A stretch of DNA of 64,000 nucleotides from an uncultured Desulfovibrionaceae bacterium (GCA_949741925.1 CATJOY010000056.1:113174-177173), one strand, 5' to 3'. Shown: positions 19,529 through 28,491, numbered from the stretch's first letter. Notes: generated from the sequence alone by a model not told the origin. Translations and numbers: made by a program.

Positions 19529-19816
19529 ATGAAGACGGCAACATCCGCTTCTCGCAGAAAGAAAGGACTTTTCCAATTAAGCCTGGCGGCGTGCTTCATC
19601 TGGCTGTTTATGATGTATATCGGGCCTGCCCTCATCAATGCCGTACCCATCTGGAAACAATTGGGCGAAGAAGCGGATCGGCTGAACATCCACTTGGCTT
19701 CGTACTTCTATACGGAAGTGCCGATTAGCGGAGAGGCGGAAATGCACATGCGCAGCACCATCCGTTTCCAGCCGGGTAAACAGCAAGCCGGGGACGAACG
19801 GAAAATTCCGGATTGA
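19529..19816 (+). CDS. Small single-helix membrane protein downstream of the YeiH-type exporter
   Basis: Encodes 95 residues. After a basic start (MKTATSASRRKKG) there is one hydrophobic helix at about residues 16-36, then a polar tail. The ATG follows AGGAGAGCGTC; the same frame is open further upstream into the exporter gene, but that part has no signal. The gene starts 106 bases after the exporter stop. The family is not recognised; a role as an exporter accessory protein is inferred from position only. Confidence 0.7.
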   Translation: MKTATSASRRKKGLFQLSLAACFIWLFMMYIGPALINAVPIWKQLGEEADRLNIHLASYFYTEVPISGEAEMHMRSTIRFQPGKQQAGDERKIPD

Positions 19817-19849
19817 GCCAAAAAATTACACTAAAGTGGCTGTCTTGTC

Positions 19850-19878
19850 TGTACATTTTCCGATAACCACGATATTCT
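19850..19878 (+). promoter_or_regulatory. Candidate promoter of tRNA-Sec
   Basis: TGTACA, a 17-base spacer and TATTCT (4 of 6 matches in each box) place a start about 10 bases before the mature tRNA. Confidence 0.4.
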
Positions 19879-19895
19879 GAAAGCAGTTTGACTGA

Positions 19896-19988
19896 GGAAG
19901 CGTTTCGTCACCGGTGTGGCGCCTGGTCTTCAAAACCAGTGGGCGGCTTATACCCGTCTGTAGGTTCGACTCCTATACGCTTCCGCCA
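19896..19988 (+). tRNA. selC: tRNA-Sec (anticodon TCA)
   Basis: Reads UGA as selenocysteine. Structure seen directly: an 8-bp acceptor stem (GGAAGCGT/ACGCTTCC), a 6-bp D stem closed by a tetraloop (CGTCAC/GTGGCG), an anticodon stem CTGGT/ACCAG with loop CTTCAAA and anticodon TCA at 19930-19932, a 5-bp variable arm (GGCGG/CCGTC), and a T arm with TTCGACT. The 8+5 acceptor/T architecture and long D stem are diagnostic. CCA is encoded. It is followed by a clear terminator. No selA, selB or selD is in the window. Confidence 0.96.
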
Positions 19989-20004
19989 CCATTGGTTTTT
20001 TTTA

Positions 20005-20040
20005 AGCCACGTAAGCGTAACGGCTACGTGGCTCTTTATT
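20005..20040 (+). terminator. Rho-independent terminator after tRNA-Sec
   Basis: A perfect 9-bp stem AGCCACGTA/TACGTGGCT with an 11-base loop, followed by CTTTATTT. Confidence 0.8.
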
Positions 20041-20517
20041 TCCAACCTTTTTGATAAGAAGCTCTACGGAGTCCATGCTCCCCACCGTTTTTCAAGGAGA
20101 AAAGGCGCATCGAGCCTGAGCGGATTTTCCGCCGGAGCTTCCCTCCCCTGGTTAATGACGGCACACGCGCCAGGTGCCCTCGCGTAACCGACTCCGCTTG
20201 GCGACTATTCCCTTGCTGGTCTTTTTATGTGCCGCCACTATGACATTCAATCTTTCTCTTGCAGGAGCAGCGCTCTCCCTTTACGGTAGCCCGGCTGGAA
20301 ACAGCGAGCGTTAGCGCCTGGACAGGCGGCGGGGCCAAGGACAGTTTGTCTTTTCCGGATGACGCTGCCAGGGGTAAAAAGGCGACTTGGCAACGGTTAT
20401 ATATTATTGGGCTCCCCCTAACGCATACGGTATAAGGCGAGTGTTCCACAGGCCGTAAAGGCCTCCTCTCCTCAGCCCATTTCCCATAAGGAATTCTACA
20501 TAGCACAAGGTGATGGC
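20041..20517. other. Gap between tRNA-Sec and the DMT transporter gene
   Basis: About 480 bases without a supported gene. Short frames on both strands lack ribosome-binding sites and protein-like composition. No copy of the tRNA 3' end (an att-like repeat) could be seen here. The DMT gene's own promoter is presumably near the right end, but no clear boxes stand out. Confidence 0.4.
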
Positions 20518-21474
20518 ATGGGACAGGCCTTTCTCAAATTGCACATAGCTATCCTCCTTGCCGGGTTCACCGGCATTCTGGGCAAACTGATCAGCTTAGC
20601 GGAAGGCCCGTTGGTTTGGTATAGGATGCTTTTTACCGCCGTACTGCTGTTCCTGTATCTGTACCATACCGGCCGACCGTTCCGGCTGCCCCTCAGGGAG
20701 GCTTGCCGGATCGGCGGCATTGGTGTGCTCGTTGCGGTACACTGGATCTTTTTTTACGGCAGCATCAAGTACGCCAACGTTTCCATTGCCGTAGTCTGTT
20801 TTGCGCTGACGGGCTTTTTTACCGCAATCCTGGAGCCCCTGAGCACCAGAACATGCATTTCACTGCGCGAATTGAGCTTTAGTTTATTGACCGTGGCCGG
20901 TATCGTGCTGATTTTCCATTTCGATACCCGCTTCAGAATCGGCATCGTGCTTGGCGTGCTCTCCGCCGTTTTTGCCTCTCTGTTCACTATAGGCATCAAA
21001 AATGGCGGCAAGGACCATCCTTCGGATGTGTTCCTGTTTTACCAAATGCTTGGCGGCTTTCCTTTTCTCTCTCTGGTCGCCCCGCTCTATACCCGGTTCT
21101 TCCCCGGCCTGCGCCTCAGCCCCGACCTTCCGGATCTGTTGTATCTGCTGCTCCTCTCTTCGGCCTGCACCATAGGTCTTTTTCTCCTGCAAATTCAGGT
21201 ATTGCAAAAAATTTCCGCCTTTACCGTCAGCCTCAGTTTTAACCTTGAACCCGTTTACAGTATTGCTCTTGCCATGCTGCTTTTCGGGGAAGCCGCTGAA
21301 CTCACCGCGGCCTTTTATGTCGGCTTAGGGCTCATCTGCCTTTCCGTGCTCCTGCAGAGTCTGGCCGCGGCAAGCGAACGGCGAGAGGCAGCCCGGCAGA
21401 GAGATACACCCCGGACGCAACCACAATGTTCACAAAAAATGCTCTCGAACAATATTTTCCGGAACACTCGCTGA
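20518..21474 (+). CDS. DMT-superfamily transporter with two EamA domains
   Basis: Encodes 318 residues with about ten transmembrane helices arranged as two EamA repeats, the typical length of drug/metabolite transporters. The motifs seen include GFTGILGKLISL in the first helix and FFYGSIKYANVSIAVVCFAL in the third to fourth. Family members export amino acids, metabolites or drugs; the substrate is unknown. It starts after AAGGTGATGGC. It lies in the block between the two tRNAs, next to an MFS transporter on the same strand. Confidence 0.88.
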   Translation: MGQAFLKLHIAILLAGFTGILGKLISLAEGPLVWYRMLFTAVLLFLYLYHTGRPFRLPLREACRIGGIGVLVAVHWIFFYGSIKYANVSIAVVCFALTGFFTAILEPLSTRTCISLRELSFSLLTVAGIVLIFHFDTRFRIGIVLGVLSAVFASLFTIGIKNGGKDHPSDVFLFYQMLGGFPFLSLVAPLYTRFFPGLRLSPDLPDLLYLLLLSSACTIGLFLLQIQVLQKISAFTVSLSFNLEPVYSIALAMLLFGEAAELTAAFYVGLGLICLSVLLQSLAAASERREAARQRDTPRTQPQCSQKMLSNNIFRNTR

Positions 21475-21793
21475 CCGCTCCCCTTATCGGGTGCTCAGCG
21501 ACAGCCTCTCCAAGAAAGGGACAACTGCTGTAGGAGCCACCGGACGAAATTCCTGTTTCAAAACAGCGCCCCTGTGCAAAACCTCAGGCCTGCAACGCAT
21601 CCGGCAACGGCATTCCCCAAATAAACACTGTTTTCTACGAAAGTGGACAAGAGGGCCGGAATGGCCTATCCCCTTACTGCACGGGCGGCCTTCCGCCTGC
21701 GCTTTCCCTTTTTCCGCCGCGGCAACAAGCGCCGTGACGGCGGCAGCCGTGATGCGTCGCTCCGTTGAGCATACGATAACGCAGGAGATCTTT

Positions 21794-22981
21794 ATGCTCA
21801 CCCGCTCCCGCTTTATTTTGATCAATGGGTACCATATTCTGGTCGATGGCCTGTTTGATTCCATCCCCATCCTGCTGGCTTTTATGGTTCTTTCCTTCGG
21901 CGACGGGGGAGAAGCGGTCGGCCTGGTTGTTTCTCTGGGAACTGCGGCGGGCACGGCCGCCGGCCTGGGAACTCTCCTCCTGGCCCGAAACTTCGGCTTC
22001 ATGCGCACCATTTCCCTGGTCACCGCCACCTACGGAGCCGGATTTATCGCAGCCTCATACAGCAACGGCATCGTCACTGCGGGCCTATGTTTCATTGTTG
22101 CTCTCTCCGGGCACAATATCTTCCACAATATTTCATTTTCTTACCTGACGGCACAAACTGAAAAGCGCCGCCTGGGCCGGGTCATCAGCGATTTCACAGC
22201 CATTGGCGATATCGGCAGAATTCCGCTGGTCTCCCTGGCGGCCTTTGCAGCCGCCTACACCATTGCGGAGGTTCCGGGCTGGCGGATCATTTGTTTCGGC
22301 TATGGCGCGGTAGGCCTTGGCGCGGCTCTTTGGCTCTTTCTTGATGCCCGAAGGGATAAAAATCCACTCCAGGAAACACAATACGGAGAGCGGAGCTTTC
22401 CTTCCTTTGGCATCCTGAGGCAGCGGGAGGTACTGCTGGCCATGATGGCCAGCGTGCTCAACGCCTTCAGCAACAACCGAATATTCACCTTTCTTCCGCT
22501 GCTGCTGCTGGATAAAGGCATTGATCCCAAAGTTATAGGCTCCTTTGCCTTTGGCTTTACCGTCGGCTCGTTCCTCGGGAAGATGGCCTGCGGCAGATTC
22601 GTAGACCGTTACGGTCCAAGGCGGGTTTTTATCATCGCGGAATGTGCCTTGACCGCCTTGCTCTGTGTGCTTCTGGCCGTAGATAGCCTCGCGGTCATCG
22701 TCGTCATCGCCCTGCTGCTGGGCATCGTCACCAAGGGCACGGTCCCGGTTATTCAAAGCATCATTATCGAACCTGTCCGGGAAAACGTATATGGCGATAT
22801 ATTCGCCATCAACTCGTTCCTGCGGGGCATTACCGATATGCTCACCCCGCTGCTCTTCGGCCTTCTAGCCGCTGCCCGAGGCATGGAAAGCGTTTACGCC
22901 GTTATGGCCGTTACAGCCTCGGTGGCCGCCGTGCCCTTATTGCTCTCTTCCGGAAAAAAACCGCCCGTGGAACCGCTGTGA
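21794..22981 (+). CDS. Major facilitator superfamily transporter
   Basis: Encodes 395 residues with about twelve hydrophobic segments. Starts at the ATG preceded by CAGGAGATCTTT; the open frame extends another 101 codons upstream, but that part has no hydrophobic helices and no start signal. The loop between helices 8 and 9 carries GKMACGRFVDRYGPRRVF, the usual MFS G-x-x-x-D-R-x-G-R-R motif; the equivalent N-terminal loop is less conserved. Substrate unknown. The 319 bases between the DMT gene and this start contain no other gene that can be supported. Confidence 0.86.
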   Translation: MLTRSRFILINGYHILVDGLFDSIPILLAFMVLSFGDGGEAVGLVVSLGTAAGTAAGLGTLLLARNFGFMRTISLVTATYGAGFIAASYSNGIVTAGLCFIVALSGHNIFHNISFSYLTAQTEKRRLGRVISDFTAIGDIGRIPLVSLAAFAAAYTIAEVPGWRIICFGYGAVGLGAALWLFLDARRDKNPLQETQYGERSFPSFGILRQREVLLAMMASVLNAFSNNRIFTFLPLLLLDKGIDPKVIGSFAFGFTVGSFLGKMACGRFVDRYGPRRVFIIAECALTALLCVLLAVDSLAVIVVIALLLGIVTKGTVPVIQSIIIEPVRENVYGDIFAINSFLRGITDMLTPLLFGLLAAARGMESVYAVMAVTASVAAVPLLLSSGKKPPVEPL

Positions 22982-23098
22982 AACGCGAGGCCCTCCCAGG
23001 CTGAGCGATCAGAATAGAAGTTTTCGCCAGTGGGTACTGCCAGGCGTAAAACCCCTTACTCCTCTTGAGCGACCTACGCGGAGAACAGACGTTCCGCG

Positions 23099-24748
23099 TT
23101 AGGAAGCCCCAAAGGTTTCCAACAAATAGGTATAGGTGGACGGCGGCACCAAAGGACGAAGGGCCTCAAAATCCTTGCGTGCCAGATACTGGCGCACGGT
23201 AGAAGCACTGATGACCACATCCCCGCAAACCTTTCTGGGGATCACATGCACATTGACCTGAAGTTTCGGGAGGAAGGTAAACATGGTTTCGTTGTAGGCC
23301 GAGGTAACGTTGCACGACGGCTCTTCCCCAACAAAGCGATCTGTAATACCCAAAGCCGGCGCGATAACCGCCCCATACAGCAGAATATCCAGCGAAGAAT
23401 CTACGTTATACCGTTCGGTATCTTTGGTAAAATACCCGGGAAAAGTAAATGATGAAATAATAAAGTTGCCGCTTGGGATAACAAAAATCGGCTTTTTAAG
23501 ATGCTCTATCCCTTTCTTAATAAGAGAAAATCTATCATCAAAAGAAAAAAATGATTTATTCTCTTCAACAACAAAAATATAGAGAGCATCAACACGCTCT
23601 ATAGCCTGCTCAATTAAATAAAGATGCCCATAGGTAAAAGGATTGGCATTCATTACAATAGAACCAATTCGTTCCCCCTTCTTAGGAAGGGGAGAACTGG
23701 AGACAACAGTACGAATCCAGTACTCAATATCTTCGTTACAGTGCTTTTCACGAACCAAGTTAGCTATATAACGGCTACAAAAGGTATCAATAGTTCCTAT
23801 TGATTCCTGTTGAACTTTTTTATCCTGCATTATGGTAAAAATAAAATTGGCGATTATTTTATTTCCTTTGTAGTTCCAATGTCCTTTATCAATAAATAGT
23901 TCCCCGGATGAATGAGGACGATTAAATAAAGGTTGCAGATCGAAACACGGTATTCCATTATTTATACAATGTATTTGCAAGGAAGATAAACAAAATCGCT
24001 GCACAGGAGACGAAAAAGTAAATATACTTTTTTCCTTTCCCATCTGCCCAAGACTACGGCGTGCTATATATTTTTCGCGCTTGGAGAGATTAACAACTTT
24101 ATCAGGAGTTGGACGCAACATAGTTATAAAATGAACCTTGCTCCTTTCACAATATTGCTTCATCTCCAAAAGTATTTGGAGATATATATCTTTTTTGTAG
24201 AATGTCATGGCATTGCTATACAGTATAAATACAAAATCTCCCTCCCGGAGATTCAGTGTCCGTAGCTGTAAAAAATAATTTTCTATCTGTCTACTGCCGC
24301 GGACACCATAATTATGCACCGCATATTTTCTTGGTACTGCAGCACCATTCAATTGTTCTTGCAAAAAAGAAGCTATAGTATGGGCATCTTCCGCCCCTAC
24401 ACCATATACATAGGAGGGACCCAGAAGATAAACATTATGATCCGGCGTCTCCGGCTGCCCGATTGTCTGTCTGATGCCGTCGGCTATATGCACATAGGGA
24501 TTATCCTCAATAGCCGCGTTATAAATAGCGCCATTACGGATAATATTGCCCTTATTGGCGAAAATATACGTAAGGTATGCGGGGGAATACTGGGGCAGTT
24601 CCGCGTACAGAGGGTCCATCAAGCGTTTGATGTGCCTGCGTGAAAACCACGCTTGCGAAAGATACGGAGGGTGGCCCTTGCGGGAACCGGCGGCTAAAGC
24701 CTTGAGCCCTAAACGTTGCAACCATTGCCTCAGGGAAAAAATATTCAT
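23099..24748 (-). CDS. Fusion of an SGNH hydrolase-like domain with a citrate-lyase-ligase-like nucleotidyltransferase
   Basis: Encodes 549 residues. The first part (about 100-330) has SGNH blocks: the nucleophile region LLGPSYVYGVG, the Asn block NYGVRGSRQIENY and the terminal Asp-His block FIDKGHWNYKGNK. The second part (about 365-549) matches the C-terminal domain of CitC: a TxGH nucleotide-binding motif in NANPFTYGHLYLIEQA, FPGYFTKDTERYN, APALGITDRFVGEEP and a closing ISASTVRQYL. Such domains adenylate or transfer nucleotides to small carboxylates. No citrate lyase subunits are nearby, and the neighbour is a glycosyltransferase, so the protein may activate an acyl group and transfer or remove it on a surface glycan (inference). 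The middle of the gene is AT-rich compared with its neighbours, suggesting transfer. Confidence 0.82.
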   Translation of the reverse strand: MNIFSLRQWLQRLGLKALAAGSRKGHPPYLSQAWFSRRHIKRLMDPLYAELPQYSPAYLTYIFANKGNIIRNGAIYNAAIEDNPYVHIADGIRQTIGQPETPDHNVYLLGPSYVYGVGAEDAHTIASFLQEQLNGAAVPRKYAVHNYGVRGSRQIENYFLQLRTLNLREGDFVFILYSNAMTFYKKDIYLQILLEMKQYCERSKVHFITMLRPTPDKVVNLSKREKYIARRSLGQMGKEKSIFTFSSPVQRFCLSSLQIHCINNGIPCFDLQPLFNRPHSSGELFIDKGHWNYKGNKIIANFIFTIMQDKKVQQESIGTIDTFCSRYIANLVREKHCNEDIEYWIRTVVSSSPLPKKGERIGSIVMNANPFTYGHLYLIEQAIERVDALYIFVVEENKSFFSFDDRFSLIKKGIEHLKKPIFVIPSGNFIISSFTFPGYFTKDTERYNVDSSLDILLYGAVIAPALGITDRFVGEEPSCNVTSAYNETMFTFLPKLQVNVHVIPRKVCGDVVISASTVRQYLARKDFEALRPLVPPSTYTYLLETFGAS

Positions 24749-24794
24749 CGCCTGGTTATCTCTATGCCGCCCCGTCCGCTACCCGGTCGGAAGG

Positions 24795-27335
24795 TCAGAA
24801 AGGTTGTTCCATGTCCGCCCGCTCCAAGCGCGCAAACCGCGCGGCCAGGCAGGACCAATCGCATCGTTCAGCGGTAAATTGACGCGCCCTGGTCGCTTGT
24901 GCCTGAAAAGCAGCGGCATCGCGCCAATACCGCAGAGCTGTCGGGATGCTCCCGGCGGCGTCGCTGTACACGACGGCATCCGCAAAAGTCCCCTCAAGGG
25001 CCGGCGGAAGAATGACTATCTTTCCTAAGGCCAAAGCTTCTACAATAACCCTTTCGTTCCCCGCGCACTCTTCCGGAGAGAGAAAGAGAATGCCGTCAAG
25101 CGCGATCAGATGCTCGCGTAGACCATCACGGGAGAACGGCACACGTTCCCACGCGCCCGGCAACGCCCCAACCCCGGCTTTTTCTTCCATAAGCCGCATG
25201 ATCACGGGGGAATCTGCCCCCTGCGCTTCCCGCAGGGCTTCCGGAAGGGCAGACGGATATTCCCGGCCTGCTTCAGCGAGCCATCCCAAGACAGGCTTTC
25301 TCCCCTGCGCTTCCTCAAGGCAGAGCGGCGGAGCAAAGGACGCCGCCCGCACCAGGGGAAGCCACGCGCTCGGGTACGGCTTAGGAAAGCGAGAATCCCG
25401 CTCCATCATTTCCTTGACCAGGCCGGAAACAGGCATCCACACCCCGTCCGCCCCAAGGGCCTTCCGCAGGTTGCTCCGCCAAACGTCAGGCTTTTCCACA
25501 GAGCTCTTTACGCCGGGGTACGCTTTGCCCCAGCGGCTGACCAAAACGATATTCCGGAGAGAGCGTATGCAGGGAAAAGCATCGGGCAGATGGCTAAGCA
25601 GCGCGGCATCTCCAAGGAAAAACCACTGTGTTGTCAGAGTATCGGCAGCGCTCAGCATCTCTATACCTTGGCGCAGACATGCGTCAAAAACGGACGCATG
25701 CGGGGCAGTACACGGATCCCCGTCATAAGAACGCCAATGCAACAGAGCGACCCGTTTCCCCTGCATGTGGGCAGCAAGGGCATACTCCAAACTGTTCGCT
25801 CGTTCCGGCCCGTCAGGCGCAAAATCACAGGCGACAACCAGGTCATATTCCCGGCTCTCCGGCTCGCCGGAACGAACGCATGGCGGGATAAGGGCTTTTT
25901 TATGCGTGTACGGCAACCCTTCTGCCAGGCCTGTTTTATGCCAATGCGTGAACCCCTGCCGATAGACAAAACGCACGCCGTTATGGGCAAGAAGCGTACG
26001 TACATGGGTTTTTGAGGTGGCGGTTAAAGAATCATTCCTGGCTATAGAAAAGGCCAGGAACCCGGGAGAACCTATTTTTCGGACGCTTTTCTTTCCATAC
26101 CTGGCGAGCAGACGGTGCCACATCTCGGTATCGCCGGAAATGCAGACCTCATCCCACGGACCAACAGCATCAAGGGCCTCCCGCCGGATCAGTAAAGAAG
26201 AAACATCCGGCTGGATGATGCTGGCGGCACTCCATGAGCCTTGCACCTCTAACTGGGGAGAAACCCGAATCCACTGCGCCATCACGGCCACAGCCTGCGG
26301 GTCATTTTGAAGCGCTGCAACTTCAATGGCTACTTTCTGAGGGTGCGACCAATCATCGCTATCGTGCACTATAACCAGCTGCCCGGTCGCGCGCCGCAAG
26401 GCCGCATTTCTAGCGGGGTAGGCACCACCGTTCTCAGGCAGGCGAATGAGCTGTATTCGTGCATCCTGCTCGCACAGGGTCTGCACGATGGCGGCTGTAT
26501 CATCCTGGCTCGCATCATCAACAACAAGTATTTCCAGGTTCCACCAGGTCTGATCTCTCAGACTCTCCAACGCTGTAGCAATGGTCTTTCCGGCATTATA
26601 TGCGGGCATGATAACGGAGACCTTAAGGGGGCAATCAGCGAGCTTCAAGGCCTCCGGCGAAACAATATTCGCCAGACTAAGGGGTTGTGATGCATCGCGC
26701 AGGGCCAAAGTGGTCAAGCCTTCGGCGCGCAGCACATTGTTAAGGCAGGCAAGCTGTTCCTGTTCCGCCTCCGCTAAAGGCTTACCCATTTGCAGAGCAC
26801 AACCGCGCAGCGCCGTAGCGTAGAGCAACAATGCGGTTGTCGTATTGAAATCTTTTTTATCAAGGGAATCAAAGAAAAGTTTGGCGGCTTTATAATGGCC
26901 AAGATGAAAAAGACACAGCGCCTCGCCGATCAAGAGTTGCTTTTTTCTGAAATTTTTTACTTCCTTGCAGGCTATAATATAAGGCAACATCTTTTCATAA
27001 GCGCCGTTGGAATAGTGCCAACGCGCCAAGGCCCAGGCAGCCGCCACCCTATCGTATATATCTGCACCCGTATTGGAAACTAAGGCCTCAAGTTCGGGTA
27101 CAGCGTAGCGTGCATAACCGCCCCATAATTTTTTACTCAGCGTCGTAGAAAGGATACATGGATGGCTTTTGACAAGGCCGGTCTTCAGGAGAAGCGTTTT
27201 GCCCAGTGTATACGCTATGCAGCAGACTTTTTTCAACCCCAAGACGACATGCCGCGGCTGACCGGGCATATGCAACGATGATTGCCGTATCAAATCAATC
27301 CCCCAACAAGACCTCACCAGGCGCGCTATCTTCAC
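24795..27335 (-). CDS. Large multidomain glycosyltransferase (helical repeats, GT2, C-terminal GT-B-like region)
   Basis: Encodes up to 846 residues. Residues about 70-215 look like helical TPR-type repeats. A GT2 (GT-A fold) domain starts near residue 238 with VSVIMPAYNAGKTIATALES, continues with ILVVDDASQDDT, and carries the DxD region HDSDDW. The last 330 residues resemble a second glycosyltransferase of GT-B type (hydrophobic strands, NERVIVEALALGKIVILPPA near the end). It probably builds a surface or secreted glycan. The start is uncertain: a GTG is assumed, and a later ATG about 23 codons in is possible. The next gene follows after 46 bases and is likely in the same operon. Confidence 0.82.
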   Translation of the reverse strand: MKIARLVRSCWGIDLIRQSSLHMPGQPRHVVLGLKKVCCIAYTLGKTLLLKTGLVKSHPCILSTTLSKKLWGGYARYAVPELEALVSNTGADIYDRVAAAWALARWHYSNGAYEKMLPYIIACKEVKNFRKKQLLIGEALCLFHLGHYKAAKLFFDSLDKKDFNTTTALLLYATALRGCALQMGKPLAEAEQEQLACLNNVLRAEGLTTLALRDASQPLSLANIVSPEALKLADCPLKVSVIMPAYNAGKTIATALESLRDQTWWNLEILVVDDASQDDTAAIVQTLCEQDARIQLIRLPENGGAYPARNAALRRATGQLVIVHDSDDWSHPQKVAIEVAALQNDPQAVAVMAQWIRVSPQLEVQGSWSAASIIQPDVSSLLIRREALDAVGPWDEVCISGDTEMWHRLLARYGKKSVRKIGSPGFLAFSIARNDSLTATSKTHVRTLLAHNGVRFVYRQGFTHWHKTGLAEGLPYTHKKALIPPCVRSGEPESREYDLVVACDFAPDGPERANSLEYALAAHMQGKRVALLHWRSYDGDPCTAPHASVFDACLRQGIEMLSAADTLTTQWFFLGDAALLSHLPDAFPCIRSLRNIVLVSRWGKAYPGVKSSVEKPDVWRSNLRKALGADGVWMPVSGLVKEMMERDSRFPKPYPSAWLPLVRAASFAPPLCLEEAQGRKPVLGWLAEAGREYPSALPEALREAQGADSPVIMRLMEEKAGVGALPGAWERVPFSRDGLREHLIALDGILFLSPEECAGNERVIVEALALGKIVILPPALEGTFADAVVYSDAAGSIPTALRYWRDAAAFQAQATRARQFTAERCDWSCLAARFARLERADMEQPF

Positions 27336-27529
27336 CTAATCCCAGGCTAGAGAGTAAAACTTACGGAGACTTCTCATACCTGCCGTGAGGCGTCAATAGC
27401 CGCTTCCTCTGCTGTAGGCCTCCGGCAGCCATGGGATTCCGGCCACCACTCGGGGAGTGCTCCTCACCCCACGAGCAGCGCACATGGTGAGGTAGGTACG
27501 CTGCCCAAGCAGTATACTTGTAAAAAAGC

Positions 27530-28006
27530 CTACCGTTTTTGCCGTCGCCATTCCCACGGCGACACGGGGTCTGGATCGGCCCACAGCCCTCTTCCGGAAC
27601 GGCGGGCGGCGTCTTGCAAAGCTTGCCACGCTTCGCAATTCCGGCAATAGCGAGGCCAGACCCAAGCAAGGCCGGCCTGTAACAACTGGACCTGGAGACT
27701 CACGCCACTGGGTAAGTACACGATGGCAACCGTCCTTTTATAACGGTCTGGCTTCCCCACAGGTTCAACGTTAACGAGCTGGTATAATGCACTATCCAGC
27801 ACAACGCCCCGCGCCGCTTCGCCCCCGGGCTGACGCCGCTCCGGTGCGTCTATGCCATAGAGTCTGATTTTACGAGGCATCCCGCCATCGATTGGCTCTA
27901 TTGTCAGCGTATCCCCATCAGCAATAGCGATGGCCCGCCCTAGCCACGCTTCCCCATTGTCTGGAGTAAGCATAAACAACACAACGGCAAAGAAGAGAGA
28001 GCGCAC
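27530..28006 (-). CDS. Secreted staphylococcal-nuclease-like protein (SNase A, intact copy)
   Basis: Encodes 158 residues from a GTG start preceded by AGGA; an in-frame ATG 26 codons upstream adds a segment without signal. The start gives a signal peptide (about residues 1-20) and then an SNase domain: GRAIAIADGDTLTIEP, IRLYGIDAPERRQPGGEA with the catalytic-loop arginine, and YKRTVAIVYL. The tail RSGRGLWADPDP is typical of SNase-like proteins. Expected to cut DNA or RNA outside the cytoplasm. It is divergent from XRE A, 78 bases apart, and is the best-preserved nuclease of the array. Confidence 0.87.
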   Translation of the reverse strand: MRSLFFAVVLFMLTPDNGEAWLGRAIAIADGDTLTIEPIDGGMPRKIRLYGIDAPERRQPGGEAARGVVLDSALYQLVNVEPVGKPDRYKRTVAIVYLPSGVSLQVQLLQAGLAWVWPRYCRNCEAWQALQDAARRSGRGLWADPDPVSPWEWRRQKR

Positions 28007-28063
28007 TGAATATCCTAAAAAATATACTTCAACACCTATAGAGCATAAAAATTGATCTTTAGA

Positions 28064-28082
28064 GCAATGATAGAAATATTGC
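28064..28082. promoter_or_regulatory. Inverted repeat between SNase A and XRE A
   Basis: GCAAT and ATTGC arms separated by nine bases lie directly in front of the XRE A start. A weak match as an operator, but in the same position as the palindromes of the other two units. Confidence 0.35.
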
Positions 28083-28083
28083 A

Positions 28084-28347
28084 ATGGTCTATATGGGAAG
28101 TATGCCTAAAAAGAGTACTGCCCCGGCCTTTGGGCCGATCATGCGCCGATTCCGGCACCTGAAAGACTTGAGTCAAGATGAAGTTGCGGCACGGCTTGAT
28201 ATCGCGCCATCGTATGTAAGTCGGCTGGAAAGCGGCGGGAGAAAGCCCTCCGTCGATATGCTTTTCCGGGTAGCTGATGCGTTAGAGGTCTCGGCTACGG
28301 CTATTATCGCAGAGATGGAGAAAAGCCGCGATGGAGCGCCACGTTGA
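28084..28347 (+). CDS. XRE-family helix-turn-helix regulator (XRE A)
   Basis: Encodes about 87 residues; one of two in-frame ATGs a few codons later may be the true start. The HTH_3 domain spans about residues 18-75 (LSQDEVAARLDIAPSYVSRLESGGRKPS). Divergently paired with SNase A, so likely represses that nuclease and itself (inference). It resembles XRE B and XRE C, especially around the recognition helix region and the closing MLFRVADALEV. Confidence 0.88.
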   Translation: MVYMGSMPKKSTAPAFGPIMRRFRHLKDLSQDEVAARLDIAPSYVSRLESGGRKPSVDMLFRVADALEVSATAIIAEMEKSRDGAPR

Positions 28348-28390
28348 TGGGAATGACAGATGCCTGAAAGATTGTTTTTGAAGCTGGACT

Positions 28391-28484
28391 AAGGGAATTT
28401 CCATCAATTACGACAGGAACACGAGCCGGAAAGGCGTGTTCCGGAGAGACGATAAACACCAAGAAAAATGTGCTGAAAAGAGGC
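28391..28484 (-). pseudogene. Remnant of an SNase gene (SNase B), N-terminal part only
   Basis: The minus-strand frame here reads FFLVFIVSPEHAFPARVP followed by VVIDGNSL. This aligns with the signal peptide and first strands of the other copies (PARMVAVIDGDTI in SNase C). The conserved sequence stops after about 45 residues and the rest of the nuclease is absent. It lies divergent from XRE B, in the same arrangement as units A and C. The exact limits are approximate. Confidence 0.6.
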
Positions 28485-28491
28485 TCTATTT

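Noticed and set aside
21491..21793. 101-codon N-terminal extension of the MFS gene
   Set aside because: Not hydrophobic and the inner ATG has CAGGAGATCTTT before it.
23099..24748. Plain citrate lyase ligase (citC) annotation
   Set aside because: Only the C-terminal half matches, the N-terminal half is an SGNH domain, and no citrate lyase genes are nearby.
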